Part shown: one piece after another, positions 1 through 4,334 of the stretch | Numbering within the stretch: position 1 is the first letter of the stretch | Layout: each line of letters starts with the position of its first letter | Source of the DNA: Candidatus Limnocylindrales bacterium | Lineage (GTDB): Bacteria > Chloroflexota > Limnocylindria > Limnocylindrales > CSP1-4 | DNA length: 7,882 bases | Direction: 5' to 3' | NCBI GenBank assembly: GCA_031292335.1 | Contig: JARLHH010000103.1 | Location: 1-7,882, forward strand | Program-made: the position numbers and the translations under genes | The notes under the pieces: model-generated | Seen by the model: the letters and a program-made list of their open reading frames with translations, nothing else | Databases searched by the model: none | What the model was told of the DNA's origin: nothing

Positions 1-2
1 AT

Positions 3-35
3 GTGGCGGAGAGGGAGGGATTCGAACCCTCGATG
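3..35. repeat. 33-bp direct repeat, copy 1 (3' half of tRNA-Ser GGA)
   Basis: These 33 bases are identical to 4095-4127 in the same orientation. They cover CCA, the acceptor 3' strand and the T arm of tRNA-Ser(GGA). A further match of about 24 bases with one mismatch covers the D arm and acceptor 5' strand (69-92 against 4165-4188). The identity reflects tRNA homology, not a mobile element. Confidence 0.9.
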
Positions 36-91
36 GGTTGCCCCATACCGCATTTCCAGTGCGGCGCCCTAGGCCTCTAGGCGACCTCTCC
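4..91 (-). tRNA. tRNA-Ser (anticodon GGA), CCA encoded
   Basis: Read on the minus strand, this folds as a class II tRNA. The 7-bp acceptor stem GGAGAGG/CCTCTCC has discriminator G and an encoded CCA at positions 4-6. The anticodon stem CCGCA/TGCGG encloses the loop CTGGAAA, which gives anticodon GGA for UCC and UCU codons. A long variable arm (TGGG-GCAA-CCCA) is typical of tRNA-Ser, and the T arm is GAGGG-TTCGAAT-CCCTC. It lies 45 bases downstream of tRNA-Ser(CGA) on the same strand, so the two are probably co-transcribed. Its acceptor, D and T arms are nearly identical to those of tRNA-Ser(GCU) at 4096-4187. Confidence 0.96.
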
Positions 92-136
92 GCGGGCATG
101 TCGGCGCAGTCGCCGGCGGAACGGGTTCGAGCTGCG

Positions 137-222
<86 letters not shown>

Positions 223-229
223 GGGCGAG

Positions 230-235
230 AGGATA
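230..235 (-). promoter_or_regulatory. possible extended -10 element for the tRNA-Ser pair
   Basis: On the minus strand TATCCT is preceded by TGG, an extended -10 arrangement, and ends 7 bases before the mature 5' end of tRNA-Ser(CGA). Transcription would then start almost at the tRNA 5' end. I see no good -35 match about 17 bases upstream. The tRNAs could also be reached by read-through from the protein gene ending at 366. Confidence 0.3.
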
Positions 236-365
236 CCAAAGGCAGGAGCAGCGGGGACAGGACGACGATCGGCTCCGGATCACAGCCGTCCGGCCGGCCC
301 TCCCCGCCCCGCGGGTGGTCGGGTGCCGTCATGCCGGCTCCACCGATCCCTCCGGGCCTGCGTCG

Positions 366-806
366 TCAGGGCTTCGCCACCCCCGCGAGCAGGCCAGCGG
401 CGTCGGCACGGAGGATGCCGGAGACGAGGTCCATGCGGCGGGAGAAGGCAGGGTGGTCTGCCAGCTGGATGACCGACCCGGCCGCCCCGGCCCGGGGGTT
501 CGAGACCGCGTAGACGAGACAGTCCACGTCCGATTCGAGCAGGGCCCCCACGCACATCGCACATGGCTCCACGAGCGCGAAGACCGTGACCCCGGCAAGC
601 GACGTCCGCCCAAGGCGCCCGGCCGCCTCGCGCAGCGTCACGACGATGGCGTGGGCAGTCGGGTCGGTTCGCGCCACCACTTCCTCGTGGCCGCTGGCGA
701 CCAGCGCCTCGTCGAGGACGGCGGCGGCGCCGCGTGGGCGCTCGCCGGCGTCGACGGCTGCCCGGGCCTCCGCGAGCGCGGCGCCCATGAACAGCTCGTA
801 GTGCAT
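366..806 (-). CDS. TadA/CDA-superfamily deaminase homologue lacking the catalytic glutamate
   Basis: This 146-residue protein has the length and layout of bacterial TadA, the deaminase that converts A34 to inosine in tRNA-Arg(ACG). The start resembles TadA (HYELFMGAALAEARAA, then a GERPRGA stretch). A zinc-site segment with Asp-Pro-Thr-Ala-His52-Ala-Ile54 is followed by Pro-Cys82-Ala-Met-Cys85. The C-terminal half has TadA-like AAGS, HP and GIL segments near residues 109-132. The three zinc ligands (His52, Cys82, Cys85) are present. The proton-shuttling Glu of the His-Ala-Glu motif is Ile54 (codon ATC), and the substrate-pocket Asn upstream appears to be Glu41. By established family knowledge such a protein should not deaminate by the usual mechanism; eukaryotic ADAT3/Tad3 is a known precedent. 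It may be a structural partner, an RNA binder or a decaying paralogue. The frame is intact, and the gene follows the dehydrogenase gene by 32 bases on the same strand. Confidence 0.82.
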   Translation of the reverse strand: MHYELFMGAALAEARAAVDAGERPRGAAAVLDEALVASGHEEVVARTDPTAHAIVVTLREAAGRLGRTSLAGVTVFALVEPCAMCVGALLESDVDCLVYAVSNPRAGAAGSVIQLADHPAFSRRMDLVSGILRADAAGLLAGVAKP

Positions 807-812
807 GGCGCC

Positions 813-818
813 AGCCTA
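813..818 (-). promoter_or_regulatory. TANNNT -10-like element directly before the deaminase-like ORF
   Basis: On the minus strand TAGGCT matches TANNNT and ends 6 bases before the ATG at 804-806. No Shine-Dalgarno sequence is evident in the GGCGCC between them. This geometry is that of a leaderless promoter, which would let the deaminase-like gene be transcribed separately from the dehydrogenase gene upstream. The motif is short, so chance is possible. Confidence 0.35.
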
Positions 819-838
819 CCGTGCCGCGATCGCGCGGA

Positions 839-1735
839 TCACGCGTCGAGCCCGGACAGCGAGCGGATCGCGCGGGCCAGGGCGGACATGTCGTCGGCGG
901 CATGCCCCGTCGCGACGAGCCCGGCCTCGAGCTGCGCCGCGAGGGCTGCCACGGGGAGCACGGCGCCCGATTCCCGGGCCATGTCCAGGGCGATACCGAG
1001 GTCCTTGAGGTGCAACGCGACCTTGAACCCGAGCGGGTAGTCGTTGGCCAGCATGCGGCCGCTCCGGTTGGCCAGCACCCAGCTCTGCGCCGCCCCGCCG
1101 GAGAGAGCTGCGACGACCTGTTCCGGGTCGAGCCCGGACTTGAGCGCGAGGACGAGGCCCTCGGCAACCCCCAGGTAGGTCCCCGCCAGGATCACCTGGT
1201 TGACGGCCTTGGCCGCCTGGCCGGCACCGACCGGCCCGAGATGCGTGACCGTCCGGCCGATCGCCTGGAGAACGGGCCGGGCCCGCTCGACGTCCGCGGG
1301 TGCACCCCCCACGAGGATCGCGAGCGTCGCGTTCCGGGCACCCTCGCTGCCGCCGGTCACCGGCGCGTCAACGAATCCGACCCCCTGTCGCGCGAGCGCG
1401 GCCGCGAACCGCCGGGTGGCGGCCGGGTCGATCGTGGAGCAGTCGATGACCAGGCTCCCAGCCGTGGCGCCCGCCGCGACGCCGTCCCGGCCGAACAGCA
1501 CGCTCTCGACGTCCGGCGTATCGGAGACGCAGATCAGGACGATGTCGGCAGTGGAGGCGAGCGCCGCGGGCGTCGCCACGATCATGCCGCCGAGCGCCTC
1601 GATCTCGGAAGTGTGCCCCGGGGTCCGGTTCCACGCCGCCAGCGGGAAGCCGGCGCGGGCGAGGTTGGCAGCCATGGCGCCGCCCATCGTGCCGAGGCCG
1701 ATGACGCCGACGCGCGGCCGGGATTGTTCCGTCAT
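839..1735 (-). CDS. NAD(P)-dependent beta-hydroxyacid dehydrogenase (HIBADH/GLYR family)
   Basis: This 298-residue cytosolic oxidoreductase has the length usual for the 3-hydroxyisobutyrate dehydrogenase family. The N-terminal Rossmann domain has the dinucleotide loop Gly13-Leu-Gly15-Thr-Met-Gly18. Asn36-Arg37-Thr38 at the end of the second strand is the signature commonly linked to NADPH preference. The substrate-binding motif DAPVTGG is at 123-129. The catalytic lysine is Lys176 in GAGQAAKAVNQ; the second Asn of the usual pair after it is Gln180. The family reduces or oxidises short 3-hydroxy acids or semialdehydes such as tartronate semialdehyde, succinic semialdehyde and 3-hydroxyisobutyrate. 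I chose the ATG at 1733-1735 because the Rossmann motif begins a few residues later; the frame stays open further upstream, but there it is antisense to panB. It is divergent from panB across 102 bases, so a role in ketopantoate reduction is possible but unproven. Confidence 0.9.
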   Translation of the reverse strand: MTEQSRPRVGVIGLGTMGGAMAANLARAGFPLAAWNRTPGHTSEIEALGGMIVATPAALASTADIVLICVSDTPDVESVLFGRDGVAAGATAGSLVIDCSTIDPAATRRFAAALARQGVGFVDAPVTGGSEGARNATLAILVGGAPADVERARPVLQAIGRTVTHLGPVGAGQAAKAVNQVILAGTYLGVAEGLVLALKSGLDPEQVVAALSGGAAQSWVLANRSGRMLANDYPLGFKVALHLKDLGIALDMARESGAVLPVAALAAQLEAGLVATGHAADDMSALARAIRSLSGLDA

Positions 1736-1742
1736 GGACGGG

Positions 1743-1748
1743 AGTGTA
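1743..1748 (-). promoter_or_regulatory. TANNNT -10-like element directly before the dehydrogenase ORF
   Basis: On the minus strand TACACT lies 7 bases before the dehydrogenase ATG, and the bases between (CCCGTCC) hold no Shine-Dalgarno sequence. A transcript starting about 7 bases after the hexamer would begin at the start codon, as in leaderless genes. No convincing -35 element is visible. Confidence 0.45.
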
Positions 1749-1803
1749 GGCCCAACGGCACTTCCGGATCCCGCTCCCCGCCGGAATGATCGCCGCGTGA
1801 CGA

Positions 1804-1818
1804 TGCCGCGTCGCGGCA
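1804..1818 (+). promoter_or_regulatory. 15-bp perfect palindrome in the panB leader (possible operator)
   Basis: TGCCGCG-T-CGCGGCA forms a perfect dyad with 7-base arms around one central base. It ends 5 bases before the panB ribosome-binding site, in the spacer shared by the divergent genes. A one-base centre is too tight for a full hairpin loop, so a protein-binding dyad is more likely than a terminator. GC-rich DNA produces such dyads by chance fairly often. Confidence 0.3.
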
Positions 1819-1823
1819 GCCAC

Positions 1824-1831
1824 GAGAGGAG
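1824..1831 (+). promoter_or_regulatory. panB ribosome-binding site
   Basis: GAGAGGAG lies 6 bases before the GTG at 1838-1840. It is the clearest Shine-Dalgarno sequence in the window, and it fixes the GTG as the panB start. Confidence 0.8.
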
Positions 1832-1837
1832 ACCGCG

Positions 1838-2692
1838 GTGTCCGAGCGGAAGAAGGTCACCCTGCCCGCACTGTTCGCCAAGGTGGCCGATGGCACGCCC
1901 ATCACGTGGCTGACCTGCTACGACTACCCGACCGCCCACCTGCAGGAGCAGGCGGGCATCGACATGATCCTGGTCGGCGACAGCCTGGGCATGACGATGC
2001 TCGGGTTCGACAGCACGCTGCCGGTCACGATGGAGGACATGATCCGGCACTCGGCGGCGGTCCGCCGCGGGGCGCCAACGGCGTGGCTCGTGGGTGACAT
2101 GCCCTACATGAGCTACCAGCCCAGCGTCGAGACGGCGATCCGGAACGCCGGCCGGTTCATGGCCGAGGCGGGCTGCGATGCCGTCAAGCTCGAGGGCGGT
2201 GCCGAGATGGCCGACCGTGTCGCGGGGATCGCCCGGGCGGGGATCCCGGTCATCGGTCACCTGGGCCTGACCCCCCAGAGCGTGAGCGCCCTGGGCGGCT
2301 TCCGGCTCCAGGGCAAGGGCGCCGCGCAGGCGATGAAGATCGTGGACGACGCGCAGGCGCTCGAGGAGGCCGGCGCGTTCTGCATCCTCCTGGAGCTCGT
2401 GCCGGATCGCGTCTGCCGGCTCATCACCGAGCGAGCGAAGCACTGCATCATCATGAGCCTGGGCTCCGGGCCCGACGCCCACGGCCAGCTGCTGATCTAC
2501 CACGACGCGTTCGCGCTCTACCCGAAGTTCACGCCGCGGATGGCGAAGGTCTTCGCCGACGCCGGGGCGGTGATCCGGGCCGGCCTGGCGGCCTACGTCG
2601 ACGAGGTGACCGGGCGGACCTTCCCCCAGCCCGAGAACTGGTTCGGCATGAAGGACGACGAGTATGACGAGCTGGTGAGGCTGCTGGGATGA
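1838..2692 (+). CDS. panB: 3-methyl-2-oxobutanoate hydroxymethyltransferase (ketopantoate hydroxymethyltransferase)
   Basis: PanB transfers a hydroxymethyl group from 5,10-methylenetetrahydrofolate to 2-oxoisovalerate to give ketopantoate, the first committed step of pantothenate and CoA synthesis in the cytosol. The 284-residue product is slightly longer than the usual 260-280. Conserved TIM-barrel motifs are all present: TCYDYPTA at 26-33, VGDSLGM with Asp48 and Ser49, GDMPYMSY with metal ligand Asp87, and KLEGG with Lys117 and Glu119. The hallmark GHLGLTPQSV segment starts at 140, followed by LGGFRLQGK. Glu186 in LLELVP corresponds to the general base. The GTG start is supported by a strong ribosome-binding site and by TLPALFAK aligning with the family N terminus. 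It is the first gene of a two-gene unit; its stop overlaps the next ATG as ATGA. No panC or panD is in view. Confidence 0.97.
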   Translation: MSERKKVTLPALFAKVADGTPITWLTCYDYPTAHLQEQAGIDMILVGDSLGMTMLGFDSTLPVTMEDMIRHSAAVRRGAPTAWLVGDMPYMSYQPSVETAIRNAGRFMAEAGCDAVKLEGGAEMADRVAGIARAGIPVIGHLGLTPQSVSALGGFRLQGKGAAQAMKIVDDAQALEEAGAFCILLELVPDRVCRLITERAKHCIIMSLGSGPDAHGQLLIYHDAFALYPKFTPRMAKVFADAGAVIRAGLAAYVDEVTGRTFPQPENWFGMKDDEYDELVRLLG

Positions 2693-3972
2693 TCACGCTG
2701 GTGGACACGGCGGCAGATCTCCGCGGCCGGCTCGCCATCCCGTACGCGCGACTCGACGAGCTGAACGCGTTCCTGCTCGACCCGGAGTCACGGGTTGTCA
2801 ACGACATCCTCGCCGTCGTCGCGCGCTACGGGACGCCCGAGGAGATCAACCGGAAGGCGCGCGCCGCCGGGCAGCTGCCGGCACTCCTCGACCGGGTCGG
2901 TGCCACCCACCCCAGCTACCTGGCCGACCTCGACTGGCTGGCCGCCGAGCGCGACCGCGGAGCGTTCGTCAGCGTGGCCGACTTCCGCCGCGGAGTCCTG
3001 GGCTCGCGCGCAGACGGCGTCGAGTTCCGGGATGACGTCGCGGTGACCCTGGAAGTGAGCGCGCTGCAGTACTTCCCGTGGGTCGTCGCGGCGGCCCGGA
3101 AGACCATCGCAGAGCGCTCGCTCATGCCGGCTCGCTGGATCCAGGTCCGCCGGATGAAGGAGCAGGAGGCCGAGGGCGACCTGCCCGCCATCGCGGCCGC
3201 CATGCAGATCATCGGGGCGAGCTACGTCGAGACGCTCGACACCAAGGGCACCGATGGCTCGAACATCCACCTGGGCGGCCCGTCCACGATCACCGGGTAC
3301 TTCGGCGGGATCGGCGAGCCCAACGACCACGTGCTCCTGTGGCTCGATGAGTTCCTCCACTACTACACCGAATACGGGGTGCGCCAGGTCCTCAACATCA
3401 ACCCGGGCACGGTGCTCGCGGGCTACCTGCTGCACCGGCTCGGCGTGGACGTCGAGTTCAAGATCTCGGTCTTCATGGGTAACGACAATCCCTACGCCGG
3501 GATGTGGACCCTGATCGGGGCGAAGCTCTTCGAGCGCGACGACGGCACGTCGCCGCTGGTCGGGTTCAACTGGGGCAACTCGACCAACAACGAGACGCTC
3601 GAGATCACCGCCCAGGTCAGGCGGGCGTTCGGGTTCGAGGAAGCGATCCGCTTCGAGCACCACATCACGGAGACGTTCAAGAGCATCGTGCTCCAGCCCT
3701 ACGACCGGCGCGAGGAGCTCATCGCGCTCGCCGACCATGTCCCCAACATCTCGGCCAAGCACGAGGGCGGCGACCCGGCGGTGGACGGAGCCCGAGCGCA
3801 TCCGTCCGACATCCTGGACTATTTCCGGGCGGAGTCCGAGGTCATCGAGAGCGGCGACTGGGAGAGCCTCGCGCTCAACTTCATGGACAAGCTCGACGCC
3901 ACGAACCACACCGCCCGCGCCCTGACCGAGCACGGGCTGAGCTTCCTGGCAGCGCAGAACCTGCATCACTGA
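2689..3972 (+). CDS. conserved-looking protein of unknown function, translationally coupled to panB
   Basis: I do not recognise this 427-residue protein. It is a soluble, well-mixed sequence with no signal peptide or membrane segment. Residues 1-105 look mainly helical (YGTPEEINRKA at 47-57; DLDWLAAERDRGAF at 80-93). From about 110 to 365, strand-like segments ending in polar residues alternate with helices, as in a TIM barrel: YVETLDTKGTDGSN (179-192), GGPSTITGYFGG (196-207), QVLNINPG (233-240), EFKISVFMGNDNPY (256-269), GFNWGNSTNNET (292-303), RFEHHITETFK (321-331) and NISAKHEGGD (353-362). These Asn/Asp/His/Lys-rich turns would suit an active site. The layout faintly recalls the barrels of B12-dependent aminomutase or mutase subunits, but I see no firm motif. 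The C terminus ends in His-His. The ATG overlaps the panB stop in ATGA, which implies coupled translation and related function. Confidence 0.88.
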   Translation: MITLVDTAADLRGRLAIPYARLDELNAFLLDPESRVVNDILAVVARYGTPEEINRKARAAGQLPALLDRVGATHPSYLADLDWLAAERDRGAFVSVADFRRGVLGSRADGVEFRDDVAVTLEVSALQYFPWVVAAARKTIAERSLMPARWIQVRRMKEQEAEGDLPAIAAAMQIIGASYVETLDTKGTDGSNIHLGGPSTITGYFGGIGEPNDHVLLWLDEFLHYYTEYGVRQVLNINPGTVLAGYLLHRLGVDVEFKISVFMGNDNPYAGMWTLIGAKLFERDDGTSPLVGFNWGNSTNNETLEITAQVRRAFGFEEAIRFEHHITETFKSIVLQPYDRREELIALADHVPNISAKHEGGDPAVDGARAHPSDILDYFRAESEVIESGDWESLALNFMDKLDATNHTARALTEHGLSFLAAQNLHH

Positions 3973-3986
3973 CGCGCGGCAGCGCG
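3973..3986. terminator. weak hairpin just after the panB-unit stop codon
   Basis: CGCGC-GGCA-GCGCG forms a 5-bp stem with a tetraloop, starting at the base after the TGA of the 427-residue gene. It lies where the plus-strand panB unit and the minus-strand tRNA-Arg/tRNA-Ser unit converge, so it could act on either strand. There is no T-tract on either side, so a standard intrinsic terminator is not supported. Confidence 0.25.
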
Positions 3987-4011
3987 GAACGCCGGCTGGG
4001 GCGGGAATCCG

Positions 4012-4087
4012 TGGCGCGCCCGGCGGGACTCGAACCCACGACCTTCAGGTCCGCAACCTGACGCTCTATCCACTGAGCTACGGGCGC
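4012..4087 (-). tRNA. tRNA-Arg (anticodon GCG), CCA encoded
   Basis: This 76-base minus-strand class I tRNA has acceptor stem GCGCCCG/CGGGCGC, discriminator G, CCA at 4012-4014, D arm GCTC/GAGC, anticodon stem TCAGG/CCTGA and T arm GTGGG/CCCGC (one T-G pair). The loop TTGCGGA gives anticodon GCG, reading CGC and CGU. An A in the D loop after GG and C35 match arginine identity elements. Most bacteria read these codons with tRNA-Arg(ACG) edited to inosine by TadA, so a genuine G34 version is uncommon. It lies 8 bases downstream of tRNA-Ser(GCU) on the same strand, so the two are probably co-transcribed. Confidence 0.95.
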
Positions 4088-4094
4088 GCGATGG

Positions 4095-4127
4095 GTGGCG
4101 GAGAGGGAGGGATTCGAACCCTCGATG
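4095..4127. repeat. 33-bp direct repeat, copy 2 (3' half of tRNA-Ser GCU)
   Basis: This is the second copy of the repeat at 3-35, lying in the 3' half of tRNA-Ser(GCU). The two direct copies bracket the protein-gene block, including panB, and are long enough to allow occasional homologous exchange. Confidence 0.9.
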
Positions 4128-4187
4128 CAGGTTACCCCACATGGCGGTTTAGCAAACCGCTGCACTAGGCCTCTATGCGACCTCTCC
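4096..4187 (-). tRNA. tRNA-Ser (anticodon GCU), CCA encoded
   Basis: This 92-base minus-strand class II tRNA has acceptor stem GGAGAGG/CCTCTCC, discriminator G and CCA at 4096-4098. The anticodon stem GCGGT/ACCGC encloses TTGCTAA, giving anticodon GCU for AGC and AGU codons. A long variable arm is present, and the T arm is GAGGG-TTCGAAT-CCCTC. It is the promoter-proximal member of the tRNA-Ser/tRNA-Arg pair. It shares 33 identical bases at its 3' end, and a nearly identical D-arm half, with tRNA-Ser(GGA), which suggests duplication or concerted evolution. Confidence 0.96.
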
Positions 4188-4203
4188 GGGCCACGGCCGG
4201 CGG

Positions 4204-4209
4204 ATTCTA
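4204..4209 (-). promoter_or_regulatory. extended -10 promoter element for tRNA-Ser(GCU)/tRNA-Arg
   Basis: On the minus strand TAGAAT, a 5-of-6 match to TATAAT, is preceded by TGC, an extended -10 pattern. It ends 16 bases before the mature tRNA 5' end, leaving room for a short 5' leader to be removed by RNase P. It stands out in otherwise very GC-rich DNA. No clear -35 element is seen. Confidence 0.5.
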
Positions 4210-4292
4210 GCAGACGGCGCCCCGGGGTCGCGCGAGGGATGCCGGCGCCGGCCCGGCGGAATCTGGCGGCACCGATGCGGGGCGATGTCGGG

Positions 4293-4298
4293 TACGCT
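4293..4298 (+). promoter_or_regulatory. possible -10 element for the cyclase/ATPase gene
   Basis: TACGCT fits TANNNT and would place the transcript start near 4305, about 30 bases before the GTG at 4335, with AGGGTGA (4324-4330) as ribosome-binding site. It lies downstream of the alternative in-frame ATG at 4275, which would favour the GTG start. No -35 match is obvious. Confidence 0.3.
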
Positions 4299-4334
4299 TC
4301 CGCCTCGAAACGACACTGCAAGCAGGGTGATCGA

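Noticed and set aside
280..1167. Minus-strand frame spanning the deaminase-like and dehydrogenase genes
   Set aside because: Its product is almost entirely Arg/Pro/Gly/Ser/Ala and it bridges two genes with recognisable families in another frame.
1736..2503. Upstream extension of the dehydrogenase frame on the minus strand (up to 554 residues)
   Set aside because: The added part is antisense to panB, has low-complexity composition, and precedes a clear Rossmann start at the ATG of 1735.
2788..3969. Long minus-strand frame antisense to the 427-residue gene
   Set aside because: This is a GC-bias shadow. The plus-strand frame has balanced composition and is coupled to panB, while the antisense product is Arg/Asp/Val-rich without domain features.
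2689..3972. Idea that the panB partner is nicotinate phosphoribosyltransferase or a uroporphyrinogen-decarboxylase-like methyltransferase
   Set aside because: No phosphoribosyl-binding or family motif could be matched; only general TIM-barrel character is visible, so no name is given.
4012..4187. tRNA genes as attachment sites of an integrated island
   Set aside because: There is no integrase, no partial tRNA duplicate and no shift in base composition; both serine copies are complete functional-looking tRNAs with different anticodons.
4216..4252. GC palindromes (CCCCGGGG and GCCGGCGCCGGC) between tRNA-Ser(GCU) and the cyclase gene
   Set aside because: Such palindromes are expected by chance at this GC content, and there is no T-tract or repeated arrangement to support a terminator or operator.
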